From Alphaproteobacteria bacterium (GTDB lineage Bacteria; Pseudomonadota; Alphaproteobacteria; UBA8366; GCA-2717185): a stretch of DNA of 64,000 nucleotides. Under the pieces are notes generated by a model. It saw only the letters and a program-made list of their open reading frames with translations, searched no databases and was not told the DNA's origin. Shown one piece after another: positions 9,522 through 18,572 of this stretch; position 1 is the stretch's first letter, and each line of letters starts with the position of its first letter. Location of the stretch: assembly GCA_012103325.1 (NCBI GenBank), contig WLWY01000001.1, forward strand, positions 1,217,653 to 1,281,652. The letters run 5' to 3'. Position numbers and translations under genes: made by a program.

Positions 9522-9902
9522 TTAAACGCTGTGCTCGATCCGCTCCAGTTCGTCCCAATACTGCTTGAACATCTCGGCCCGTATTTCGCGCTCGGCCGCG
9601 TCGCCACCGACCACATCCGGGTGGAACAGTCGCGCGAACGCGCTCTTCGCACGGCGAAACTTGGCGTCCGTATTGCCGTTACCGTTCGTTCCCGTCCGCC
9701 CTGCTTTTATCCGGCGCACTTCGTTGGCGTGCAGCACAGACGCATTTTGCAAGGACCGCTCGGCTTCTTCCAATGCGATTTCGCATTTTCGCAGGTCACG
9801 CGTCAGCGCCGATTCACGGCTTCGAATTGCGAGATAATAAATATAGGCGCCGAGCAGGAGCAGAACGAACAGAACAGCGTAGGGGAGCAGATCATGCGGC
9901 AT
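9522..9902 (-). CDS. Membrane-anchored J-domain protein, 126 aa
   Basis: One N-terminal transmembrane helix (LLPYAVLFVLLLLGAYIYYL, about residues 4-23) is followed by a short coiled-coil region and a C-terminal J-domain (AKFRRAKSAFARLFHPDVV) with the diagnostic HPD tripeptide that stimulates DnaK-type chaperones. Its topology recalls DjlA-like proteins, but it is far shorter. The ATG at 9902 is chosen because the frame upstream of it overlaps hldE. It starts 28 bp after hldE and is probably cotranscribed with it. Confidence 0.78.
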   Translation of the reverse strand: MPHDLLPYAVLFVLLLLGAYIYYLAIRSRESALTRDLRKCEIALEEAERSLQNASVLHANEVRRIKAGRTGTNGNGNTDAKFRRAKSAFARLFHPDVVGGDAAEREIRAEMFKQYWDELERIEHSV

Positions 9903-9930
9903 CGAAGTTTGCCCTTTTGCAGAGACGTCC

Positions 9931-11382
9931 CTACTGCGCGATGCGGCGCAAGGTTTCGGTCGTACTGTGGCCGTCGAGAATATCCGCCAGCACCACCTTG
10001 CCGCCCCACGACTGCACTTCCGCCGCACCGACGACCTCGTCCAGCGCATAGTCCTGTCCCTTGACCAGGATATCGGGACGCAGCGCCGTGATCAGATCGA
10101 GCGGCGTATCTTCGGCGAAGATCACCACCATATCGACCGGCATCAGCGATGCCAGCACCGCCGCGCGTCCAAGTTCCGGCTGGGCCGGGCGCTCCGGTCC
10201 CTTGAGCCGCCGCACCGAGGCGTCGCTGTTCAATCCGACGATGAGAACGTCGCAGGCGGCACGTGCCTGATTGAGCATCGAAATATGCCCGGGATGCACC
10301 AAATCGAAGCAGCCATTGGTGAAGCCGATCCGGCGTCCTTGCCGGCGCCAGGCTTCCACCCTGTCGCGCGCCGATGCCAATGTCGCGATCTTGGCTTCGC
10401 CGGTCATGAATTCGGCTTCGTGCTGTGCGGTCAGAATTTCCGACGCGTAAGCCGCCGCCGTACCCACCTTGCCGACCGCCACGCCGGCCGCCGTATTGGC
10501 CAGACGCGCCGCATCGGGCGTTGGCGCGCCGAGCGCCAGCGCCGCGGCGAGTGCCGCCGCCACGGTGTCACCGGCACCGGACACGTCGAACACTTCCCGC
10601 GCCCGCGCCGGCAAATGGTGGACGGCGTCGCCCTGTACCAGCGTCATACCCTGCTCGCTTCGGGTTGCGAGTACGCCGTCGACGCCGCATGAGGCGATAA
10701 TTTGGCGGCAGGCGGCGACAACCATATCGTCATCATCCACGGGCATGCCGCTCGCCTGGCGCAACTCGTTCCGGTTTGGCGTAACCAGTGTCGCGCCGCG
10801 ATAGACGCTGTAATCGTCCCCTTTCGGATCGACGATGACGGGCTTGCCGGCGTCTCGGGCCAAGGCGATGAGTTCGGCAATTAGCGTATCTTCCAAAACG
10901 CCCTTCCCGTAGTCGGATAGGACCAGACCGCCGCACTCGGCTAGCGCATCCGAGGCCCGCTCCAAAAGCGCCGCACGATCCGCGGCGCTCAACGGAACCA
11001 CCGTTTCATGGTCGGCGCGCAGCAGTTGCTGTCCGCCCGTCACGAACCGGGTTTTGATCGTCGTGCGCCGGCCCTTCACACGCGCCAACCGCGCGACCAC
11101 TCCTCGCGTTGCGTCGAGCAGCGTTTCCAGTTCGTCCCCGGCCGTATCGTCGCCAACCACCGCGACGAGCTCCGCCGCCGCACCGAAGGCGACGAGATTG
11201 CGCACAACGTTACCGGCACCGCCGATCATCGCCGCCTCATCCTTGACGTTGAGCACCGGGATCGGCGCTTCCGGCGAAACACGGTCGACCGTCCCCGTGA
11301 CGAAACGGTCGAGCATAAGATCGCCGACGCACAAGATACGGGCGTCGGACATTTGTCCGATCAAGGAAGAGATATCGGTCAT
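9931..11382 (-). CDS. hldE: Bifunctional heptose 7-phosphate kinase / heptose 1-phosphate adenylyltransferase, 483 aa
   Basis: HldE (RfaE) makes ADP-D-glycero-beta-D-manno-heptose for the lipopolysaccharide inner core. Residues 1-320 form a PfkB/ribokinase-type kinase, with GGAGNVVRNL in the substrate site and the anion-hole motif FDVSGAGDTV. Residues 340-483 form the nucleotidyltransferase, with FTNGCFDLVHPGH (the HxGH-type motif) and a late GHSTTETLRRI tail. Length and domain order are standard. The ATG at 11382 begins the conserved N-terminus. A phosphatase gene lies just upstream and a J-domain gene just downstream on the same strand. Confidence 0.95.
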   Translation of the reverse strand: MTDISSLIGQMSDARILCVGDLMLDRFVTGTVDRVSPEAPIPVLNVKDEAAMIGGAGNVVRNLVAFGAAAELVAVVGDDTAGDELETLLDATRGVVARLARVKGRRTTIKTRFVTGGQQLLRADHETVVPLSAADRAALLERASDALAECGGLVLSDYGKGVLEDTLIAELIALARDAGKPVIVDPKGDDYSVYRGATLVTPNRNELRQASGMPVDDDDMVVAACRQIIASCGVDGVLATRSEQGMTLVQGDAVHHLPARAREVFDVSGAGDTVAAALAAALALGAPTPDAARLANTAAGVAVGKVGTAAAYASEILTAQHEAEFMTGEAKIATLASARDRVEAWRRQGRRIGFTNGCFDLVHPGHISMLNQARAACDVLIVGLNSDASVRRLKGPERPAQPELGRAAVLASLMPVDMVVIFAEDTPLDLITALRPDILVKGQDYALDEVVGAAEVQSWGGKVVLADILDGHSTTETLRRIAQ

Positions 11383-11436
11383 GCCACGCTTTCGGTTCGC
11401 CTCGCCATACAAATCACTCGTGGCCGATGCATGATC

Positions 11437-12072
11437 CTACCCTTGCAAGAAACGCCGTTCCGCACCCGATAACACGACTGCGGTGAGGGCGCGACCATAT
11501 CCGGCGCCGGTATCGATGCCGATGCGGTTCGCCTTGTCGACCGCCTTCGTGGATACGCTATGTCCATGCACGATAACATAGTCATGTTCCGCGCGAGAGG
11601 CATGAAATTCCTCGCGAATCCACATCAGATCGCGCGGACTCTGCGCCTCCAGCGGAACGCCCGGCCGGATCCCGGCATGCACGAAGGCGTAGTCGCCCTC
11701 GACATCGATACCGTAGCTCGCCAGCGTGGCATCGCCGCCATTGGCAAACCAGCTCGCGCCCGCTTCGATATCGCCATCGAGAAAACGCAACATGAAGTCC
11801 TCATGATTGCCCTTCAAATAGACGCTGACGAATCCCTCCAGCGGCTGCGCAATCAGCATGTCGAGCACACCGCGGGCGTCCGGCCCCCGGTCGACATAAT
11901 CCCCGACATAGACAATCACGCGGCGCGCCTCCGGCGCACCCCGCGCGTCTTCCAGGATGCGGTCATGGAGCGTCTTGAGCCGCCCGATTTGCCCATGAAT
12001 GTCGCCGATCGCATAGACCCGCGTATCCGCCGGCGGCTTGCTTTCACGAGACGGCTTCAACCAACCGAGCAT
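11437..12072 (-). CDS. PPP-family metallophosphoesterase (serine/threonine-type), 211 aa
   Basis: All metal-binding motifs of the PPP phosphatase family are present in order: GDIHG (about residue 23), GDYVDRG (about 55), GNHE (about 85), a conserved VHAG and a final VHGH. This family includes bacterial Ser/Thr protein phosphatases and diadenosine-tetraphosphate hydrolases; at 211 residues it resembles the short bacterial protein-phosphatase type. The substrate is unknown. It starts 8 bp after the end of the HD-GYP-like sensor gene and precedes hldE, so it may work with the sensor. Confidence 0.85.
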   Translation of the reverse strand: MLGWLKPSRESKPPADTRVYAIGDIHGQIGRLKTLHDRILEDARGAPEARRVIVYVGDYVDRGPDARGVLDMLIAQPLEGFVSVYLKGNHEDFMLRFLDGDIEAGASWFANGGDATLASYGIDVEGDYAFVHAGIRPGVPLEAQSPRDLMWIREEFHASRAEHDYVIVHGHSVSTKAVDKANRIGIDTGAGYGRALTAVVLSGAERRFLQG

Positions 12073-12080
12073 CGCAAATA

Positions 12081-14201
12081 TCAGGCAGCCGCGCCGGACG
12101 ATGGCGCGCCGAACGAGGCCCACGCTTCGCGCCCGCCGCGGTTTTCAAGATAATTGACCAGTGCGGAAACGGCTCGGCGGTCGAACGCCTTGCCGGACTC
12201 TTCCAGCAGGATATCGATGGCGCGGTCGAATTTCATACCCGGACGATACGCGCGCGCGCTGACCATGGCGACGAAGGCGTTGGCGACGGAGACGACCCGC
12301 GCCGTCAGCAGGATTTCGTCCCCCGCCAGTCCGCCCGGCATGCCGCTGCCGTCGAAATTCTCCTGCAGCTGGCGGATGGTTTCCGCGATGGGGCCATCGA
12401 ATTCGATGTCGGACACCAGATCGGCACTGGTCAGGATGCTGTCCCGGATCAGTTGGATTTCCGTTTCGCTCAAGGCCTCCGCCTTGGTCAGCACCTGTTC
12501 GGGCACGGAAATCTTCCCGAGATTCATGAGATTGCCCGCGATCTCGGCCGCCTCGCCCAATTCCGGTTCGAGTTCCATTTCCGAGGCGATCGCCCGCGAC
12601 ACCATTCCGACCCGAACCGAATGATTGGCCGAAAACGGATCGCGCCGGTCGACGACGCTGACCAGTGTGCTGACGAGTTGCCGCATGATCCGCTCGCGCC
12701 GCATCCGCTCGTTGACCGAATCGGTAATGTCCTGGGACACGAAAAGCACGCCGACCGCCTCGTCCTCCGTCGCCGGCAGCGGGATCAGATCCGAACTGTA
12801 GACCCGCTCCTCCGGCACGCCGCCGATGGTCCGGGTGAGCGTATGGGTATGGCTCTCCGGCTCCCAGTGTTCCAGGCAGGACTCGATCCAACGGATGATG
12901 CGCTTGGCTTCGACCGGACCGATCACGCTGGCGACCGGCTTGCCGTACAAGGACTCCTTATCGATGCCACTCAATTCGACCGCAACGCTGTTGAACCAGC
13001 GGTAACAGCCCTGCGCGTCATAGATAGCAATCGAGTTCGGCTGGCTGTTCGTCACCAGATGCATGAAGTCGCGCTGATTTTCGAAGCGTTCGGCAAGCTG
13101 TTCGAACCGGGTTGCCGCCTCGGTCGCGCGGCGCGACGTGCCGTAATACCAGAGCGCCGCCATGCCGATCATCACAAAACCGATGATCATCAGGAACGCG
13201 ATCACCAACTGCTTCAACCGCGACTCCGATTCGGCCAGCGCTTCCGCGACATCGACCTTGTACAGCAGCGCCCACGGCACGCCGGATATCTCCCGCGCGG
13301 TCACCAGGACGTCCGCGTCGCGATAATCCTTCCGGCGCGCGAAGCCGCCTGGCGTGCGCAGGGCGTACTGCGCCGCGAGCAGCGGCGTGTCCGATGCGAG
13401 CCGCAGCTTCAAGGGCGCCGTCCCATCCGCCAGCGGCGACAGATATTCGACGGACGCTCCCATATGCCGAACCAGCACCGCCTCGGCCGTTTCATCGACG
13501 CTGCCGGGCTGCTTCAACAAGGGATAGAGTTCGCGCGTCACTTCCTTGACCCCGACCACCGCGCCGATCTGCGAATTCGCCGACTGATCCTCCTGCACAC
13601 CGAAGACGGGCACGAGAAAGGCGATGGCCGGCGCGCCCGACGGGCCGGCGAAGATGTCGGACACCGCACGTTTGCCCTTCGGCGCGCCTTGTATGAATGC
13701 GGCCAGGGTACCGGTTATCGCCGGCATCGCGGGACTGCCGGCAATGGCATCGCCGTTCTTGTCGAGCAACGCCACGCCCGCCGTCCCGGCGCGTTCCACA
13801 TTGGCGCGCACATTGGCGGCTGCCACATCCGGCCGGAACCCCGCCCGCTCGGCCACGACGGTGACGAGATTGCGCAAATAGGTCGCCTCGGCCTGATCGC
13901 CGGCGCCGCCGGCTTCATCCAATATCGATACGTAGAGCTGGACCGACTCGTTCTCCGCCACATCGGTCAGTTCGCGGAACTGCGTCGCCATCCAGCCCTC
14001 GATATCGGCGAGACGGCTATCGGCGACGATCCCCAGGCGAAGCTGCCAGCGTTTCAGTTCCCGCTCGCGCTCGTTCTCGGTGAACTGGAATACGGAGAAC
14101 ACCCCCGCGGCCGCCGCAATGGCGATCGCGAGGCCCGTGAAAACCATACGCCACATGATTCGCCGCCCGGCTGTTTCCGTTCCGGCGCTGGTGTCGCTCA
14201 A
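12081..14201 (-). CDS. Membrane sensor with PAS and degenerate HD-GYP domain, 706 aa
   Basis: Transmembrane helix (about 17-35), a large periplasmic Cache-like domain (36-325), a second helix (about 331-352), a PAS domain (about 375-495), then an HD-GYP-like domain (about 510-690). HD-GYP enzymes hydrolyse cyclic di-GMP. Here the metal ligands are gone: the HD pair in HDxGK is MN (559-560, MNLGK), the HHE motif is replaced by QLQEN (611-615), and the late Asp is Asn (VANAF, about 639-643). The GYP motif is DGSGMP. The protein is probably a non-enzymatic sensor or effector. The start is TTG at 14201 with an AGGGGG site; an ATG lies 15 codons in. Confidence 0.82.
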   Translation of the reverse strand: MSDTSAGTETAGRRIMWRMVFTGLAIAIAAAAGVFSVFQFTENERERELKRWQLRLGIVADSRLADIEGWMATQFRELTDVAENESVQLYVSILDEAGGAGDQAEATYLRNLVTVVAERAGFRPDVAAANVRANVERAGTAGVALLDKNGDAIAGSPAMPAITGTLAAFIQGAPKGKRAVSDIFAGPSGAPAIAFLVPVFGVQEDQSANSQIGAVVGVKEVTRELYPLLKQPGSVDETAEAVLVRHMGASVEYLSPLADGTAPLKLRLASDTPLLAAQYALRTPGGFARRKDYRDADVLVTAREISGVPWALLYKVDVAEALAESESRLKQLVIAFLMIIGFVMIGMAALWYYGTSRRATEAATRFEQLAERFENQRDFMHLVTNSQPNSIAIYDAQGCYRWFNSVAVELSGIDKESLYGKPVASVIGPVEAKRIIRWIESCLEHWEPESHTHTLTRTIGGVPEERVYSSDLIPLPATEDEAVGVLFVSQDITDSVNERMRRERIMRQLVSTLVSVVDRRDPFSANHSVRVGMVSRAIASEMELEPELGEAAEIAGNLMNLGKISVPEQVLTKAEALSETEIQLIRDSILTSADLVSDIEFDGPIAETIRQLQENFDGSGMPGGLAGDEILLTARVVSVANAFVAMVSARAYRPGMKFDRAIDILLEESGKAFDRRAVSALVNYLENRGGREAWASFGAPSSGAAA

Positions 14202-14325
14202 TACCAGGTTCCCCCTAAGCTTTTCTGGCTACAACCTGATCGCATTTAATGATTAACTGTTTCTTTCTTTTTATATTGGAAAATTCTTTAAAGATCATCC
14301 TAGTTTGAAAGTATTAAGATTAACG

Positions 14326-14988
14326 ATGCTTAACGCGACACCATTTATTAAGCCTATTTGCGCCGCCATCGCCTTGTTTTACGTCATGGTTTCGGGGTTG
14401 CCGGCAAACGCTGCTTCCGACCCCTACCCCAAACTGTTCGGCAGCCGTGAAATCAAATCGGCAAAGTTGAAGAAATTCCGAAAATGGACCGATGTTATCG
14501 CGCGTTACAACGTCGACAGCGCGAAAAGACGCGAAAAGTGCCGCGTTTCGAGGGCAAACCGCTGTTCGGTTCAACAATGGGGCCGCTTCATAAAGAAGAT
14601 CAAATCGCTGCCGCTGCGCGAACAGATCGACGAAGTGAACACCTACTTCAACAGGCTGCAATATATCATCGACCCCATAAACTGGGGAAAGAAGGATTAC
14701 TGGGCAACGCCGCTGCAGTTTTTCAACAAGAACGGCGATTGCGAGGATTATGCGATATCGAAGTACCTTTCGCTGCGAAAGCTTGGCGTGCCGGTCAAGG
14801 ATATGCGCATCGTGGTTCTGCGCGACCTGAACCTCAAAGTCGCCCACGCCATTCTCGTGGTCTATCACAACGGCAAGCCGCTCGTCCTCGACAACCAGAT
14901 TTCTCAGGTGGTCGACGCCAATCGAATTCGCCACTATCAGCCGATCTACTCGATCAACGAAACGAACTGGTGGCTGCATCGCGGCTAG
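14326..14988 (+). CDS. LapG-like transglutaminase-like cysteine protease (BTLCP), 220 aa
   Basis: Periplasmic cysteine protease of the bacterial transglutaminase-like family (peptidase C93), which includes LapG. A signal sequence is visible (FIKPICAAIALFYVMVSGLPANA). The catalytic triad is Cys in NKNGDCEDYAISKY, His in KVAHAILVV and Asp in KPLVLDNQ. LapG cleaves surface adhesins at a double-alanine site when c-di-GMP is low. No LapA-like adhesin or LapD is present here. The neighbours are a degenerate HD-GYP sensor and a degenerate GGDEF/EAL-like gene. I use the ATG at 14326; a TTG 7 codons upstream is possible. Confidence 0.85.
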   Translation: MLNATPFIKPICAAIALFYVMVSGLPANAASDPYPKLFGSREIKSAKLKKFRKWTDVIARYNVDSAKRREKCRVSRANRCSVQQWGRFIKKIKSLPLREQIDEVNTYFNRLQYIIDPINWGKKDYWATPLQFFNKNGDCEDYAISKYLSLRKLGVPVKDMRIVVLRDLNLKVAHAILVVYHNGKPLVLDNQISQVVDANRIRHYQPIYSINETNWWLHRG

Positions 14989-15127
14989 GAAGGATGCTTC
15001 CGGTCTTGGAGCGGCCAAAACATTGATTTGAAACAAACATAAAACGTTTCTATACTGCGTTGAGAACATCGGTCGTTATATGTTTGATTTTTATGAAAGT
15101 ATGACGTGATCAAAGTCGTCGATTGAA

Positions 15128-16402
15128 ATGCAACGCGATGAAAATATCGCCAGTCAGGCGTATCTGCTGCTCGATTATGCGCAGCGTCTCGACCGCCATC
15201 GCGAAGGCCGGCGCGCCGTCCAGATTCATCTCTCCCGGCTGAAACCGCAGAACCGCCGCGAACAGCACATCCGGGTCGCGGTCAATACATTCCAGGAAAT
15301 TGTCGCCCAATATGACGGACAGGTCTTCGTCCTGAGCAATTGCGATCTGATGTTCCTGTTCAAGGACGCGAAGATTTCCGACATCGACGAAGCGGTCATG
15401 CGCCTACGGTTTCTGTTCAGCGAGGATCCGCTGGCACAGGGCAATGACGATGAGGATCTGGCCCGGTTCTGCACCTGGTACAATATTCAAGCGAACTACA
15501 ATCAATTCCTCGAAATCGCCGAGAATATCTACGAAGAAGAACAGCGCCGCGAACGGCGCCTGGCGGCAGCGGCGGAAGCCGCCGGCGAAATGGAGCCAAC
15601 GGCCGACGACCGGAAACCACTCAACCCGGAGCAGCTCGGCCGCCTGGAAGATTTTCTCGAGCGCGCCGATCTATCCAGCGTCCTGCGCCGGCAGCACATC
15701 TGCGCCGTCATTGGCGAGAACCCGCCGCAATCGATCTTCAAGGAACTTTTCATCTAGATTGGAGACCTGGCGACAACGGTCCTGCCCGAGGTCAACCTCG
15801 TCGCGAACCGCTGGCTGTTCCAGCATTTGACGCAGACGCTCGACCGGCGCGTCCTCAAGCTGCTCAGCCGGGCCGACGACAGCGACCTGTTTTCATCCTT
15901 CAGCATCAATCTGAACATCGATACTCTGGTCGACCCCGACTTCATCGAATTCGACCAATCGCTTCGTACGGGGAGCCGCGGCACGATCGTTATCGAACTG
16001 CAGCCGCTCGACGTCTTCGCCGATTTCAACGCGTTCATGTTCGCCCGGGACTTCGCCAAAGAAAAGGGCTACCGGATCTGCCTCGACGGCGTCGACTCGC
16101 ATTTCTTCGACTTCATCGACCGCAAAAAACTGGGCATGGATTTGGTCAAACTGGTTTGGTCGCCGGAACTCACGAACGACAGCAACCACGCCCGCCGGGA
16201 AGAGCTCGCGGCGCATATCGAAGGTATCGGCAAGTCGCGGATCATCCTGTCGCGCTGCGATACGCCGGCGGCGGTCCGCGTCGGCCAATCCATGGGCATC
16301 ACGATGTTCCAGGGACGCTACATCGACTCGGTCCTGCAAAGTCAGCGGAACTACATCCCCGCCCCGAAAGTTCAGCCCCGACGGCGGGTTACCTCGCGGT
16401 AG
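15128..16402 (+). pseudogene. Degenerate GGDEF/EAL-like protein, interrupted by in-frame TAG
   Basis: One 424-codon frame is cut by a single TAG at 15755-15757, and reading continues in the same frame on both sides (..SIFKELFI, stop, IGDLATTVLPEVNLVANRW..). The first 209 residues resemble a degenerate GGDEF-type fold with a Glu/Arg-rich linker. The second part resembles an EAL domain that has lost its motifs: the usual DDFG is DGVD (ICLDGVDSHF), and no intact EAL signature is present. Such proteins may bind c-di-GMP or partner proteins without catalysis. The stop could be a true nonsense mutation, a sequencing error or a readthrough codon. The N-terminal fold assignment is tentative. Confidence 0.7.
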
Positions 16403-17178
16403 CGTGGAGCGAAGTTGGTTGGAACCGGCTTCAGCGATCCGGCACCGCGTGAATTTGGTCATCCGCCTTATCGGTGGCGAGCGGATTCACAAAGAACGCC
16501 CTCACTTCACTGATCGCGGAAAGCCGCTAATTGCGTCGATAAACGGCGTGCGCTCTTCCGGCGTACAATATTTCCGCCGCCCCTCAGCATCGAATAGTTC
16601 GAATTCGTTTTCCACGTAAAACACTTCGCTTCGGGGAGTGTTGCACTTTGTTCCCTTCGCAAGATCAGGGGAACAAAAGCAGGCTTATTGCAAGGGCGTT
16701 AAGAGGTCGACGGTGCCAGTCGAAAATGGCGATACAGAAACAGTATAGCGTATAGTATTTCACCAGCAGTTGAGACTGCCGGGAATGTCTGCTCTCAACC
16801 TGTTAGGGCCCGCTTGTCCCGCACCTTCAGACTAAACCCAGGAGCATGCGCTACAGACGAGTCTGACCCAAGGCGGACGTTTTCCGCACCAGTAATCACG
16901 CCTATTTGCAGTGCCCATCTGGGTCATAGATCATCTACGCACAGCCCAGCTTTATGAGAGGGAGCACATAGGTGCGTTGGCGCCGGATAGCTGCGTAAGG
17001 TGCTATCATGTACACTGTGATGCAAAGGAGTGTCGCCGAACGCGTCTCGTGAATTAACGTTAGCCCCGTTCTGAATTAAACACGGATAATGAATTTTATA
17101 AGTTTCTCGCTCACTGAATTTGCCGGCGGTTGCGCCCTATCCGAATTTACGGAGACCTTCGTGACCGCGATCCTCAAT
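16403..17178. other. Gene-poor spacer of about 775 bp
   Basis: No intact gene is visible on either strand. On the minus strand (16502-16615) there is a tyrosine-recombinase fragment, listed separately. Beyond it, 16640-17178 shows no protein similarity I recognise and no RNA gene. The base composition is lower in GC than the flanks. The stretch looks like the scar of a decayed mobile element, by inference. Confidence 0.55.
16502..16615 (-). pseudogene. Tyrosine recombinase (integrase) N-terminal remnant
   Basis: On the minus strand 37 codons read VENEFELFDAEGRRKYCTPE, then ERTPFIDAI, then a stop. The pattern LFDAEGRRKYLTPEER.AF is the N-terminus of a common family of short alphaproteobacterial tyrosine recombinases. 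Everything downstream, including the R-H-R-Y catalytic core, is missing. It is a relic of an excised or decayed mobile element. Confidence 0.55.
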
Positions 17179-18174
17179 TTAGCGGGAATCCGTCATATTG
17201 CCGCCCAGTGCTTTGATCGAGAAGGCCGTTGCGATCGCCATAAAAAACGAGATAGCGGCCATGTATTCGAGAAGTTCCTCGAGGCTGTTGGCGGCCTGCG
17301 CCAAATTTTGTTTCCCGATCCAATGCGGCACCTCGCCCAGTCCTGACCACCCCATGAACGTCGACCTTATCGGCTCGATCATACTCTCCAGATACCAGTC
17401 GAATGTATCGAGCATCATTGCCGTCAAGAAGATGGTGACGCCGATGAACAACAGGAACAACGTCCGCCGATATCGTGGATCAAGAAAGAAATGCCGGGTC
17501 CAGGGTACGATACGCCCGACCAAGAGGCAGGCACACAAGCCGACGAAGCCGACGACACCAACCGCCAGGGTCGGCGCGTCCTGACCGCTCACCACGGATC
17601 CGGCGGGCAAAAACCTGCCGACGCTATCGGCGGTGCTCTCATGAAATTGAAAGAGTTCGTCTCCGGCGGCGGCAATCAGCAAAAGACCGAAGGCCGCGCC
17701 AAAAAGCCGGTCAAGAAGCAGGTGTTTGCGACTGAAGCTATTCCAAATTGCCACGATACCCGCGGATATCAGGACACCGGCGGTCCAATAGCGAATCCAG
17801 TTGCCTTCACTGCGCATCGAATGCATTGGATCCGCGACGGCAAAGAACGCACCAAGCCAGAACAGGGCGAACATGACTAGATGGCGGCGTTGGGAAATAA
17901 AATAGGATTTAGCCCTCTCGTTTTTCAAGAAGAGGATGCTTACGGGGAATAGGAGCCACAATACAAATATTCGAGAGAATAGCTCTCTATCAAAATTTTC
18001 ATCATCCGAAAATCTTATCAATTCATATATATTGAGTTGTTCAACAAGATAAAAAGTCAAATAAGCCAGAAATAGAGACGATAAAACTACGCCGATCACT
18101 AACAAGGCCGTGTTGAAGATACGACTTTTCGAAGCTTTCATCTGGGATTCGGTGAGAATGGGCGTTGCAATCAT
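17179..18174 (-). CDS. Multi-pass membrane protein, 331 aa
   Basis: Unrecognised integral membrane protein. About seven to eight hydrophobic helices can be seen, e.g. residues 20-43, 70-82, 98-112, 131-144, 160-170, 206-222, 243-257 and 305-320. Acidic and His residues sit inside or beside helices in AAAGDELFQFHES and again in NSLEELLEYMAAI; such placements can bind metal or act in catalysis, but no family signature is clear. The ATG at 18174 has a GGAG site 7 nt upstream. It stands alone between two gene-poor spacers. Confidence 0.72.
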   Translation of the reverse strand: MIATPILTESQMKASKSRIFNTALLVIGVVLSSLFLAYLTFYLVEQLNIYELIRFSDDENFDRELFSRIFVLWLLFPVSILFLKNERAKSYFISQRRHLVMFALFWLGAFFAVADPMHSMRSEGNWIRYWTAGVLISAGIVAIWNSFSRKHLLLDRLFGAAFGLLLIAAAGDELFQFHESTADSVGRFLPAGSVVSGQDAPTLAVGVVGFVGLCACLLVGRIVPWTRHFFLDPRYRRTLFLLFIGVTIFLTAMMLDTFDWYLESMIEPIRSTFMGWSGLGEVPHWIGKQNLAQAANSLEELLEYMAAISFFMAIATAFSIKALGGNMTDSR

Positions 18175-18572
18175 CTAAGTCTCCGCCGTTCAGGAATGAC
18201 GTTGAACCTGGGGCGCGGTCTTCCGTTCGCTAGCCACTCAACGCTAATGGATCCAATGCTGTTTCAATCAAGAATAATACCCACCACGGGCGCCAACCAA
18301 CCACATACGGACAATTTCCATGCCAACCCGGTTAACGCGGGCTCTTAAGCCGATGATGTGGTTAAGGGAATGGGGCGAAAGTCGCGACGTCTGCTTGTGG
18401 CTGAACCTGGGCTTGAGCAAACGCCGGCCGGGTCGTCCAGTCTGCCTCCAACATCCGACATCCGTGAAACACTATAGGTTATTGTGCTTCAGGGTATGTC
18501 GAATCATAAGGCTGGGCCGCCGCTACTCAGCACCCATCCGGGCTGCCTGCTCCGAGAAGGGTACAAGCGTCT
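18175..18572. other. Intergenic spacer of about 400 bp
   Basis: Between the membrane-protein gene and regA on the same strand. It should hold the promoter of the membrane-protein gene and the 3' untranslated region of regA. A short palindrome, CCCGGTTAACGCGGG, lies near 18328. I see no gene or clear terminator. Confidence 0.4.

Noticed and set aside
12453-14249. 598-codon open frame on the plus strand
   Set aside because: It is antisense to the PAS/HD-GYP gene. Its composition is the Arg/Gly-rich type caused by high GC, and it has no family motif.
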